From Trichoplax adhaerens (lineage: Eukaryota > Placozoa > Uniplacotomia > Trichoplacea > Trichoplacidae): 64,000 nucleotides of DNA. How positions within the stretch are numbered: position 1 is the stretch's first letter; every line of letters starts with the position of its first letter. A program made the translations under genes and the position numbers. Below the pieces are notes generated by a model that was given only the letters and a program-made list of their open reading frames with translations, had not been told where the DNA came from and searched no databases. Shown piece by piece: positions 25,061 through 36,718 of this stretch. The stretch is from positions 785,895-849,894 of the forward strand of contig NW_002060961.1 in assembly GCF_000150275.1 (NCBI RefSeq), written 5' to 3'.

Positions 25061-26822
25061 TTATAATTTAAGAAAGCCATTTAAATTCTCGCCTTCAGCG
25101 GCCTCCATAAATTCTGTATAGCCCTAAGAAAAGTAACAATGATGCAATGAGTACGAATCACTCTAAACTGAAGTTATATTATCATGAATTCTATCAGTAA
25201 GATTGATCTAAACTAATTAAACGAGCGATATTTTAGTAGTATGCTTCTCCTTCGCACATTATAGTCTGTTACTCTAAACTACTGCAGAGATAAAAGGCCC
25301 ACTCAATTATAGTTATACCATTTGTAAAATAGAGTATCATTCTACTTGGACATCATCACTATTTTTATAGTGTAGAGATACTCGTACAATTGAGATGAGC
25401 ATTTATTTAATTCTAGTTCACTTTCTTACCCCACAGTAGGCGCTATCATTGAAAAGTTGAGGGGGTAGCGCTTTAGGGTCGCCGCTCAGGTCTCGCATTT
25501 TTTTCTTCATCTCTTCACTGGTTGCAACATCAACTCTTTCATACTGGATCTTTTTAGAATCTAGTATCATTTCAATTTGCTGCTGTGCCTTTTTGACCTA
25601 ATAGGGTTAGATATTGTTGCATAAAGATCAGATTTTTGAGCAATTCAGCCTTCCAAATTCAAGGAGAAAAAGGATAGAAAGTCTCAAATTTCAATACTTG
25701 TTTATTACCATCAATGATGATCAATTCTTCTCGTATACAGTATTAACACTAACTTGTCCAGTAAACTAGGACTCGATCACAACTGCCCAATCATAGCGAA
25801 TGCTATAAAGATACCGTTTAATCCAAGTGTAAAAACTAAATACTTAACACGAGAGTTCTGCATGCATTATGCATCTAGTCGGTATACAGTATGAGGATTA
25901 TGCATCCAGGGCATTTAACTCGATTATGGTTAGCCAATAATTAGTCAGTATCCATTTCGCTCGTTGAAAGTAATTGACACTACCGTGCTCTGTCCTATAA
26001 CTTCAAAAGATTGTTATTTGGCAGCAAGCATTGTCGATATTCTTCTAGGAATACGTACTGTATGCTTATACTGTCCTTTCATCTTGAATACTATGGTCCT
26101 AAGTTGTACTTCGTTGTGAGATTGTAATATCAATTCAGATTTGTCGACAAATAGACAGTGATGTTAGACTGCTAGACTGAAAGGTGAGTCAAATCTGTTG
26201 TGGTTAGTCCGATGCACTATCGAAAGTGAACCATAGGCCATGGAAAAGAAATGCTGTCCACTCGTTTAATGTAACAAGTTTTTGGGGGGGACTATTCTTC
26301 TTACCGATAGCATAAGGGAAGTGAGATCCACTATCAGACTCTTTCAAATACAGCTAGCGTATACGCCATTGTAGAGAAAGTTTATTGATGAGCTTAGTAG
26401 TTCATCCCAAAATAGTCCTGTCGTTGGACTATCTGATAGTTCATTATCAAAATGATCTAAATTAAGGGCAATCAGCCGATCTCGTTGTACACCAACAACA
26501 AATGATATTATTGCATTTGCAGTTCTCTTCAACTGATTGATGCTAACACTATCGTAGCAAGTAAGTGATCTATATCATTCCTAATTCTAATTGTCATCGG
26601 GTGAAAAAGAAAAGAGATGGAGTGGAGACCAGGCCCCATTTTAGAAGCTGGACATGGAAAAGGGCTTATCCATCGATCATTGATGAATTAGAATCTAGCC
26701 CAATGGATAGATTATGACCATACACTCAATCAACATATACAATCAGCTAGCTAAAGCTGGTAATAGCTCATCCTTACCTGCAAATTACCGGAAACAGATG
26801 ACCAGTAGTAAGTAACCGTCAT
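25061..26822 (-). CDS. SH3BGRL3: SH3BGRL3-like thioredoxin-fold protein
   Basis: Small cytosolic protein of the SH3-binding glutamic-acid-rich (SH3BGR) family, glutaredoxin-like in fold. Three exons, all phase 0: 26778-26822, 25430-25597 and 25061-25123, giving 91 aa; human SH3BGRL3 is 93. Visible family marks are the N-terminal strand MTVTYYWSSVSGN, the central KKIQYERVDVA, the proline motif KALPPQLFN followed by YCG, and the C-terminal helix ending NLNGFLKL. The N-terminal segment where glutaredoxins carry CPYC has no cysteine, as in the animal family, so thiol-disulfide activity is not expected. Introns are 1180 and 306 nt. Which vertebrate paralogue it matches best (SH3BGRL, L2 or L3) is uncertain; length and lack of a Glu-rich tail favour L3. 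Closest neighbour is APEX1, on the same strand 2.2 kb upstream. Confidence 0.92.
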
Positions 26823-29072
26823 TTTGGATCTTCTATGCCGCAGTTTACCTCTTGGAGAATCAACACCAAATAAACTTTACCGGCTGCCCAACTGCATATC
26901 TAGTAGGGCAATAGTTTGCTTTTTCCTGGCCCAAGTTGCAGAGGATAAACAATCCATTTTGCATAGTGAATGACTAGCCGAAATGATACGTATCAGCAAC
27001 ACCCTTTCAACTTGAAGCTGTATTTGCTTTACTGTCCGAAACACCACTGTGACTAGACTCACCAACGGGACTACGCCCTTGGTCTTGTGACTCCAGCTCC
27101 CCAGGGACTGAATTGCGGACATGCGCTGTGCGTCCGGACCTTGATCATGTCTTGCGCGATCATTCTCCAATCGATTTTCCTTTATCAACAACGGACCTCC
27201 AAATGATTCCTAGACTGGAGTTTTTAGTCAATCAATATGCATAATCTTTCTGAATAAGTATGCAGGTGTTAAGAGATTAAGGGACCTCCAAATGGTTCCT
27301 AGACTGGAGTTTTTAGTCAATCAATATGCACAATCTTTCTGACTAAGCATGCAGGTGTTAGCCAGTACTGTACTTTTTCGTACTTGATTTAATATGCTTA
27401 ATGGGATGACTGATTTGTGTCATGTATAGGATTGTTTGTAAACCACCATACACTCTCCTATTTTCACTTAAAAATAAACTGCAATCTTTAAGATTAGGAT
27501 TTAGATAACACAATCACAAGAACACCTTTCTATTTTAGGATGGACGTCAGAAATTAGCTGTCTATTTGATGGATGTGATACAATGCCCGTTATAGAACGT
27601 TATTTTCATTGTTCTCTGCTTATAACGGTAATAATATGGATAATAAAGTTTAGTTTAGTACACAAGCTCTGCTAAACTCTTCCTACTGTGTGTTATACTA
27701 AATCTTAAATAAAAGAAATCGTAACAGCAAGTAAATGTAAAAGCAGTCACTACAGGGACCTCAGAACTCTTTCTTTTAGCAGGAACTGCTGAAAAGAAAG
27801 AGAGATGGATTGTCCATGATTTTCATTGAAATACGCAGGTTGACTATTTTGCAGATCATTTCGCTATATCGCAAGACTGGAAGCGTACATCGAATTAGTG
27901 TTGATATACTGCAGGCCGATTGAACGTCCCCGCTTTCTTTTTATAATTTGGGAAATCAGTTCAATTTAACTAAGGGAGGTTAAGGAAGGACAGGGTGCCG
28001 TATGAAACTGTCAGTCACAGTTATGATTTACTGTAGTAGGCCCCATGGGCGGTAGTCTCATTCTTTTAGTACTGTAACTGTGTACTTTAGTAGTCTCTGG
28101 TAAAATTTATTTTTAAACCATACATGTATATGAGGATTTGCAGAGTCGAAGATTGATATGGATTGTGAATTAATAATTAATTACAATATTATTTAAGGGA
28201 TTATAGATTGCATTCTTGACTGAAGTATGTTTACTGAACTGCACTCTAAATAGTGATTGCTTGCGCGCTGGAGTTCTGCGATAGTAATAATATGATTCCA
28301 TATAGTTTAAACGTATCAATTGGAATTACATAGTCGCGCAGAGCCATCCTTCCAATAGTAGCCAACACCAATTCAAACATCTGCTACCTCTATGTCCTCA
28401 TCTGACCAACTTTCTTGCAAGAATAGTTAGGTGCGCAGCATTTTAGCTCCTCTTTAAACAACTCCGCAGAATAAAGATAGCCTTCATTGATGAGGAGTAT
28501 ACCAAAGAAATACAATACTTGTAAAAATGGATGACTAATTGCAATCTCTTGTATAAAGTGATGCTCAATTTTTTTATCCATATCACTAATATACTCGTAT
28601 ATCAATTGGTGCGAAAAAGAGATCTCAATAACCGTTTTGAACCATTTTAATTATCGTATACAATGATGCTTGTTGACGTTTATTGTTGCGTCGGTAATAA
28701 TTTTAAAAAATGTTGCATTCTACGGACTGTCAACAATATACATATTACCAAACTGATGAATGCAGCCATTGAAGATACCGCAATAAAAATAAAAAGAATA
28801 AAGGAAAGATATTAACAATTACGGCAAATTATCGCTGTCAACGTTCTATTGCAAAAAGTCAGTCTAGAACTAGAAAAGTAATCTCATAAGAAGTCATATA
28901 ATGCATTTTACTCGATAGTGCAATAGTAGAATATTAACTAAGAGTTCTCATTGATCATTCTACTAATAACGTAGTAAAATGACTGCTTGCGAAATGCAAA
29001 CTTTACACTTGAACATTCAACATCCTTAGGCATGATAAAAATTTGATAGATATAAAAAATGCAGAACAACGT
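26823..29072. other. Intergenic region between SH3BGRL3-like gene and APEX1
   Basis: No gene supported. It contains a 90-bp tandem duplication at 27192-27361. A minus-strand open frame at 28390-28605 contains a plausible-looking stretch (MDKKIEHHFIQEIAISHPF...), but I recognise no family and cannot match it to further exons. Confidence 0.4.
27192..27361. repeat. Tandem duplication, 90-bp period, two copies
   Basis: Copies begin with GGACCTCCAAATG at 27192 and 27282 and differ at only a few positions. The second copy ends near GCAGGTGTTAG. No coding or RNA feature recognised in the unit. Confidence 0.85.
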
Positions 29073-31874
29073 TTATATTTGCAGAAGTAGTTCAATCGGG
29101 CAGTGATCGCTGCCTTCAATTTCTGAACGGATGATGCTATCTGCTACATTTGGTATTAAATTTTTGGAAGTAACAAAATAATCCAGTCTCCTATACGTAC
29201 AAAATATTCAAACGGATAACAAGTTCAATATTACAAATACCGATCGTTTTTCGGCATAGAAGTTACGGCAAAATAGTTCAAATTTCTTACCATCCAATAT
29301 TTTTAGATCTCGCATTGGACATATAGCTCCAAAAGGAATAAGCACTAGTTTTGTTTGGGTAAAAGTGACGAAAAGTATCAATAAATCCGCAATCCAATAA
29401 TTTCCCAAATCCTTCCCTTTCTTCTTTAGTGAATCCGGCAGTTTTTGTATTTGTTTTCGGATTAGCCAGATCTAAAATCAATTTACAATTCGCTTCAGTT
29501 ATCTAGTAATAGTAGAAATGAACATCAGGCATTGAAGAGTAGCTATGACAAGGACATGACATAACAGTACTATACCAATTTCCAAGTGAGATACATTTAA
29601 ATCCCCGCAAAGTATGATAGGCTTAACTTCTATCAAGTCCTTGCAAGTATTTACGAAAATCAGCATCCCACTCTTGTCTATAATCCAGTCTAATAGAAAT
29701 GATTATTATAATAAATTTTTACGGAACGTCGTAAATAGTATCATAATTACGTAAGCTGCCGATGCTTATTACCTGACTAACTTTCTACCTGAGTTTGGAA
29801 TATCTATTACAAGCAACGAAGACACGCATACCGTTATAACAAATTGAACCACAATTTTCTAGCCATGACAATTGGTCTAATAGTTGGCAAACATTATGCA
29901 ATAATCTGCCACTTACAAGCTCCAACGAGGAAAAATTTATCATATTCTGCCGTAATGACACGCCCTTCTTTATCGTGCTTTTCAATATCTGTACGAAATT
30001 TTATATGCAATATAATATTTGCTATGATTTAATTAAAAATTATAATAAATAAAAGATGTACCGACGGAATAATAAGAATTTTCAATCATTTTCTGTCTAC
30101 TGAAGGCGTTCTATTCGCACAGACAATATAGCTGATATTTTGTGTATGCGATAGTCAAAACTTACTGATTCCGAAAGTAACCTTTAGGGGCTTCACCTTT
30201 GATAGCAACCTGAATGAATATCAGGAGTCGTTTAATAAAAAGTTTATTCATACTACCAACTTATCTAGGTCTACGATATATTAGAAATCTAAACTATTGC
30301 ACAGAACAGCAGCTACTAGTGTCATCAATAAAATTGAGTTTGATCGTAATGATGGGTTAACAGTAGCGTTTTTTAATGGCGTCGTGTGATCGATAACCGA
30401 TTGGCTAAGAAATACATATATCCTTACCCTGTGCTACTGTAGCCTTTTTGCTCTGCAGAATAAAAATAGGTATGGTAGCCATCTAGTTTAATTTCATTTG
30501 GTATCTCTGATTCGGCACATTTCGTTTCTTGCAGACAGATGATATCTATGTTACTGTCAGTCAGGTAGGAATGTCCATTTTTCTATGCCAAAATAAATAG
30601 CAAACACTAGAGCCTCATGTCGTCATCAGCTAACATTGAAAATAGCAGGCAGGGTATTCTAGCTAGGTTGAAATAGACTCAACACTACACAGTGATATTA
30701 TGATAATGGTAGAAGATACCAAATGATGATAATTTGATCCTTTCAATGTTTGCACAGTATATCTAGCTTGTAGATTGGGTACAAGTATGACTGTGCTTCG
30801 TAATTAATAATAAGATAAATAAGAATCTTGCAATTAGGATGTGCATTTACCTTGAACCATGCTTTTATACCGTTAACATTCCAAGAAGTAATTTTTGTAT
30901 TCCAGTTTGAGCTACATATTTAGAATTAAAATAAGAATATTAATGTCTAGAGATAGGTTGCTTCAAAAGCAATTTTGCTTTATCATTTACTGTATGTCAT
31001 CTACAGCAATTTACTTTTGAGAAAGAACGACAATTTTAAGAACGGATCAAACTTGGTCCGCTTGAGCTATTCCATGAAAAGTGGCAGACATAGTCCCTGC
31101 TAGAACATTATCATAATTACCTCGATTTACCATGAGATTGATTTTCTTTCTCTACAGACGATTGGTCATGTTTTATTTCCACAGTTGGCTCCTTATCCAC
31201 CTAGATGTTAAATGATCTCATTAACAACGATTGTATCTCAGCACCATGTTTGTTACAGGCTTACATCTATCAGCCCAGCAGAAAACGGGTGATTCTTTAA
31301 AAGTAAAATCATACAAGTCTACGTCGGATCATGAATAAAGATCCATTTTGACACGATCCAGTATGTTCTTATAGAGATTTGAGAAAAAATACAGTATCTA
31401 CTCGTATATTTTACAGTACTATACGAATATCTCCATGAATCTTGCAGTATCTTACAGTAAGTTTTTTTATTGGATTTTCATCCTACGCGAATATATTGCG
31501 ATTTTCGAATGCAATGCTAATGTTATCAATTAATTACTTCATTAATACTATGCTGAATTACAGCAATTTCACATTTGCTGCACCGTATTTAATATACTGC
31601 ATATTACCGCAGAAGACTTGCCACCTTTAGCTTTGCTGCTATCCGCCGCTTTTTTAGCTTGCTTCTTTGCTTTCCCTACTGCAGTTACACTGGCCTATTG
31701 CATACAAACAAACACGTGGGAGATGATTCGGTGAATTCTGCAATGATTCTGCAAGCATTTGTAGTTGTAGCCTTATTTGAACATAATAATTGCATCAAGC
31801 TCGTATTTGCTTGCACACTGTGCAGAGTGGAGCTGGATCAACTAGCATGAGCAGCTTACCTTTCTCTTAGGCAT
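29073..31874 (-). CDS. APEX1: Apurinic/apyrimidinic endonuclease (exonuclease III family)
   Basis: Cleaves DNA 5' of abasic sites in base-excision repair; nuclear, Mg-dependent. Eleven exons: 31860-31874, 31608-31694, 31121-31200, 30851-30911, 30428-30582, 30166-30209, 29917-29988, 29773-29803, 29576-29689, 29291-29471, 29073-29190. Order: a Lys-rich N-terminus starting MPKRK, then the nuclease fold. Visible active-site segments are SWNVNG (Asn), LQETKC (catalytic Glu), AYIPN (Tyr), GDLNVSH (Asp/Asn), WRLDYF (Asp) and GSDHCPI (Asp-His). Without one surplus base the model is 318 aa, the length of human APEX1. That base lies in exon 9 near 29624: the exon is 114 nt where 113 is needed, so the assembly frame breaks just before [11 protein letters not shown]. 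The redox cysteine of human APEX1 (in KICSWNVDG) is Thr here. I read it as a functional gene with an assembly error or allele, not a decayed copy, because everything else is intact. Confidence 0.95.
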
Positions 31875-33182
31875 ATTTACTAAGAATTGCAGGCACGTTT
31901 GTGTTTTACCGATGGGATAGTGCGGGTTAATAGTACGATTTCTACTAATAAGGACAGATCGTCGAATTAAGGTTAGCATGCAAATGATGTTGAGTAATGC
32001 CAATGATGCAATTGCACAGTCGAGCAGGGGACCAAAAAGTAGTCGAGGTCTGAGCGACCTGTGACCTGTACGATGAGCTCTACTACCGGTACAGTACAGT
32101 AGAAGAATGCCTGGACTGGCCACTCTTTTGGACAGACAGACACCTGGCCAACTTTGGTCATCCAACACGTCATTAGGACAGTCCTTTAGGTATGTCGACA
32201 GTCGATTCCGAAGGAACTGATTTTTTCTAAATGAAGTAATATTATATTGTATAGTATTGCCTGTTACTAAGTTCTGCTTGGAAGCAGTCGCTTTAGATCG
32301 TCCATGTTCTTCAAGTTAGCACCAATGATTTCGAAAACAGACATGGAAGATCCATACTGAGTAGATATTTTCGGCAGTATACTGTAGGGTATGAAAAGTC
32401 TGTCCATCCGAGAAGAGGGTCCAGTCCAGGTACAGTACTGTATTTCCAGCGGTCTGTACTGTACTGTACTATAGGCAGTACTGAACTACGGATAGTCTGA
32501 TTCCGTCTGTCTGTGTCCATTGTTACCACAGCCAACAAGTCATGGGCGACCAGATGATGATAGATCGGTATAGCACGGTAGTAAGCGGAAATATGAACAT
32601 TCTTGCTCAAAACTGCCGCACCAATGGCATTTGAGGTGCCTAAATAATTGCCAATCGCGCTTAAAGAATGACTAAGCGATAATTAAGGAACTTCTAAAGA
32701 GGAACTTCAAAAGCAATCGCGGCAACTAGGACAACAATCAAGTCCTGCACAGTGTACAGTACTGAGTATACAGTATAAGGTACTGTAGTCAGTGTACTGT
32801 ACACTGTGCAGCGGGTCTCATAATGACAATATTTCTCGACGTTTGAAAATACAGTAGATCCAAATTCCAATCGTTTATTTTACTATACGCATTTGGGTAT
32901 CTATCTATTGGAAATAGAATGCTTTTTGCGACTGTATAATTTATATTACTAAAAAGTCTGCCCATTTGCTAATATTAGCAATTCAAGTTGACCGTATTTG
33001 TACAGTACAGTATGACTCTTACGCTTTTGGACCAACATAGTACCAAGTACTGTGTTTTGTAGTACCAAGTACTGTATATTACAGTACTGCATACTCTACG
33101 GTACTGTACAGGAATACTTGTACGACAAGCTGGCATCGACAGTTTGGTACTTGTGGGCCCAACTAGGCCCAACTGCTTCAAC
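31875..33182. promoter_or_regulatory. Divergent spacer between APEX1 and GET1, probable bidirectional promoter region
   Basis: 1.3 kb separates the start codons of the two divergent genes, so both promoters should lie here. The spacer is packed with GTACAGTAC/TACTGTA motifs between about 32.08 and 33.12 kb and includes a long perfect inverted repeat. Short open frames here show no family resemblance. Promoter function is inferred from gene orientation only. Confidence 0.5.
32745..32811. repeat. Perfect 18-bp inverted repeat (hairpin) in the APEX1-GET1 spacer
   Basis: Left arm 32745-32762 begins CTGCACAGTG; right arm 32794-32811 is its exact reverse complement. The 31-nt loop contains further TACAGTA/TACTGTA motifs. 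Confidence 0.9.
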
Positions 33183-36100
33183 ATGGCTTCCATCCACCTA
33201 TCTTCCAGCGCTCTCAATCTCATCTCCATATTTCTTTATATCTTTTTTGTACGCTTTGCTTATCTTGTCATTCATAAACTCTTATTAACGGTGAGTTTTA
33301 TTCTTTGCTCTTTTCCATATCATGCATTTCTATCCTAGTGCATTTCTTAGTCCAAAGTCTTAAACGAGCTAGCCAGGTTGTCAATGTTGAATCAATCAAT
33401 TGATGGTGAAGGAAACATTGTTGTAGACAATCCAACGCTGTAGTAATCAATCATAGCAGTAGAACACCTGTACTGTTAGCTCAATTTTCTTTCTATCCTT
33501 TAATTCAAGATAGTATGATAAAATATTGCATGGTAAAGTAATAACTCAATTCTATACGACCGAGTGGTATACGGTATTGTCTGCGTTCACTCTCATCCTA
33601 TGGCACCGACATTAACTTACGAGTAGGAATGGAAATAAATGTCATGAAATAGTGCTTTACAATGGTCATTTTGCCTTTAGACACTTTGTAAGAAACATCA
33701 AGAAGAAGAATTAAATCAACAAATCCAAGTTTTACGCCAAGAAATGCGAAATATTAGTATGGTGGTAAGTATCCAACTTCATTAATCGTACCCATGACAG
33801 AAATTTAAAAGAAAAAAAAAACCTCCCATTAGATATCTCCAAAGTGGAATTACACTTTATAGTTTTCAAACCAAAGAAAGATCAATAGTCTTATTGAGCA
33901 TGATATCCTTCGTTAGTGGAACAGTGTGTATTCTCCTTGCTCTACTTGTGTTAGTTGTTTAGCTCTAGTTGTAGCAAGGATGGCATGGGACGCGATGAAA
34001 CATCGCCTTACGTATTAATTGAAAATTTCCTTGTGAAGGCTTTGTGTATTTTATTAACAATTCAACACTGTACCATGAGAAACAGTCAAAAATTGGGTCA
34101 CTTAACTAGTGAAATACGTTCATGATGAATCAATTCATCATTTTCGTATCTGAGACATGCATTACTTGCAGGCCATAATGACTCGTCAATTTGCTACTTT
34201 ATTCAATAATTGCTTTAAATAATACTTTGTGATTTATTTCATGGATTACAGGACAACTTTGCTCCTTACTCAAAGTTAAATAGAAAAGTGGCTAAATTGT
34301 CATCCGATTACGAAAATCTAAGTAAGTGACGTATTTAATGCAAATAAAATTCAACTCAGAGGATAGAGCTCAGCGACTGGACAAAAATTTCTACTGTTAA
34401 GATTGTTGCATAGCTTGGGTCAAACTTTGCCAAAGCGAAATGATGATTAGTTTTAATTACACATTGATCAAGTGATTCAATATCTATCGAAAAGCCTTTG
34501 TTGTAAGTTTTTGCTGTTATTGTCCATTTAGTTGACTGAAATGTGTCACCATTGAATTCATAACTTAATCACAGTTTTCAATTGACATTTTACCGCACGA
34601 GAGAATGATGATTAAAACTAGATAGATGCAGTTATTATTCCATAGAAATAATCCGATCAATGATGAGAAATTTCATCGGAGAATGGAAAGTATCCTAGCA
34701 AGATAGTTATATCTTTAAATTCAAAAGAGAGCCTACTTGCATTGAATGTACAGTAATTGGTGTTTTATCTAGATAAATTAATCATAACTGAAATAGAAAG
34801 GACTTCCAATTTGCAATACTGTATTGGGTAGCCTGTTTAAACTAGATGTTGACCCAAATGTAGGAAATTGTATTAGATTGAAGCAGCTGAAAACATACCC
34901 TAAGGCCTAGTAAATACTGTCAATGGACGCTCCATTGTGGGTGGGTTTAACTTTACAAATATATAGCAAAAAAAATTTGGCATTCGTGGTACTGTATATT
35001 GGTAGAATTGTTATTAGAGTAAATCAAAATTGCTTCACTTAGCCTACTGATTAGAGTGCTGATGATTAAGTCATCATCGAGACGTGTCTTAGTCAAGGCA
35101 TTGTAAAAAATTGTTATATGAATTGAGGATCTAACCTGACAACAGATTTGCCACAACATAATATCTATTGCAAATAGACTGTGATAGCAATTGAATAGTG
35201 TTTGAAAAATATTTGCAGTATTTCATTCTCTTCGGCGCAGTGTCAATAATGACTCTAACAACAATTGACCACAATTTTATTTCAATGAGTTCTTCCCATA
35301 CAATACGATAGAATGCAGATTTACCATATAGTAGCCAATCTGTATCAAATGTTATTACGATTATACTGTACTTACTTAATTATACAGTACAGTATATTGC
35401 AATGACCAACAATCCGCAATTGCAAATGTATTTCTTAACAATATTTACATATGAAGAAAGTGCGTCATCGGTACACTCTTTTACCACGTGATGTCAATTT
35501 GTTGGCCACGCAAGATCATACTTCTATGAGTATTCATTTAAATTTTATAATTACAAAATTGAATAAAATTGAAACGTTTTCCTAAATAAAATTATCATCC
35601 AATTGATGATGTGATATCTCGTCTATACGCTTCCTGATGCCATGTTGTATTTGCTCTACATGAAAGTCCTAGTTTTAAATTATTAAAAGATATTTTACCT
35701 TTTTTAGGTACTAAAAGAAAGAAGATGGAATTTAAAATTAATGCGGCATGTTTCCTTGTTTATGCTGTTATCACTGTAAGTGTTACATTGGCACTATACT
35801 ATACTCTTAACTATAAATATTATTATTTAAATGCACTTTGTATAGGTACTTTATGCGACTGGTTTACTTGTTAATGAGTTTTACATGATGGTGGAGTTAG
35901 TAATACTGTGTTTATTGATCAAATGCATTAGAAAACAGCTACACACTATTAATTGATATGAAATTGATGTTAGATTGGCGTTCATGCTCGCCTAACATTT
36001 ATTTGGTACAAGCATCCCTTGTTGCTTATGCCTGGCGATTGGATGGTGCCTATAAATATATTAATATCTGTTCCAACTGGTAAAGCAGGTACATAGGCAA

Positions 36101-36341
36101 AAAATGATACTATGAATGTGAACAGTTTTATAGTTTCAAAAATCAAATATAGAACTCTGAGTGTATTCGATATTTTAAAGATCAATTGGATGTTGATAGC
36201 TGTTAAGAAAAAATGATACTAAAGATAATAACTTGAATTTGTTTTAATATATTCAATCTTGCAGGAGCTATTGGAATTTGTTCATGGTTAGCAATCTGTC
36301 AATCAGTTGTCTATCATTTTCCATTCAAATTAATTTTGTAA
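33183..36341 (+). CDS. GET1: Guided-entry-of-tail-anchored-proteins factor 1 (WRB/GET1 homologue)
   Basis: ER membrane receptor subunit that, with CAMLG/GET2, receives tail-anchored proteins from the GET3 ATPase. Exons: 33183-33290, 33681-33764, 34252-34321, 35708-35775, 35974-36088, 36265-36341, giving 173 aa; human WRB is 174. TM1 covers residues ~10-30 (NLISIFLYIFFV). A cytosolic coiled coil follows (HQEEELNQQIQVLRQEMRN, then DNFAPYSKLNRKVAKL), the GET3-binding part of the family. TM2 (INAACFLVYAVIT plus exon 5) leads to the conserved WYKHP and GDWMVP loop, a luminal feature of the family, and TM3 is GICSWLAICQSVVYH. Across TM2 the alignment with human WRB is gapless. The start ATG has a good context (CAACATGG). 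A phase-compatible extra exon at 35846 is described separately. The gene is divergent from APEX1. Confidence 0.93.
35846..35956 (+). other. Possible alternative terminal (or poison) exon of GET1
   Basis: After a TTTGTATAG acceptor, a phase-0 open stretch of 36 hydrophobic-rich codons (starts VLYATGLLVNEF, includes ELVILCLLIKCI) ends in TGA. It fits exactly onto GET1 exon 4. Using it would replace the WYKHP loop and TM3 with a different short tail. The main model skips it, because the family alignment is gapless without it. It could be chance in AT-rich intron sequence. Confidence 0.3.
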
Positions 36342-36445
36342 TGGCGAAATGAAGAACATAGTTAAGCAAAGATTTATGACTGTACACGTGATAATTTATC
36401 ATTTCGAATACACCAAAATTTTAAAGGACTCATAATTGTGTAATT

Positions 36446-36451
36446 AATAAA
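36446..36451 (+). terminator. Polyadenylation signal AATAAA, GET1
   Basis: AATAAA about 105 nt past the GET1 stop codon; placement fits a short 3' UTR. Confidence 0.5.
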
Positions 36452-36667
36452 ATTAAGTTATAAATTTTCTAATTACTTTTATCGACAGTATATACCCACT
36501 ATGTTACCTAGATAGTAAACTTGTTGTTATCTTATTTATGCGTCAAAAATATTGAAATGTAACTGTTATGATAAGCATACCTAATGTATTAAAGTATCAT
36601 AGTGTAAAGGTCTATAGCCGTAAACATTTTTGAAAATAACATAAAATAGAAATTTGGATGCCGATAA

Positions 36668-36718
36668 ATAATTTTATAGTAAGTAGAAAATAAACTTAGA
36701 TGCTTACTATAAAATTAT
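36668..36718. repeat. 16-bp perfect stem-loop
   Basis: Arms 36668-36683 and 36703-36718 (left arm ATAATTTTATAGTAAG) are exact reverse complements around a 19-nt loop. It lies about 330 nt past the GET1 stop, beyond the putative polyadenylation signal. Confidence 0.85.

Noticed and set aside
26344-26532. 62-codon minus-strand frame (contains ISFVVGVQRDRLIALNLDHF)
   Set aside because: It lies in intron 1 of the SH3BGRL3-like gene on the same strand, and no family or partner exons were identified.
28390-28605. 71-codon minus-strand frame with a plausible-looking helical stretch
   Set aside because: No family recognised and no compatible partner exons; kept only as a note in the intergenic description.
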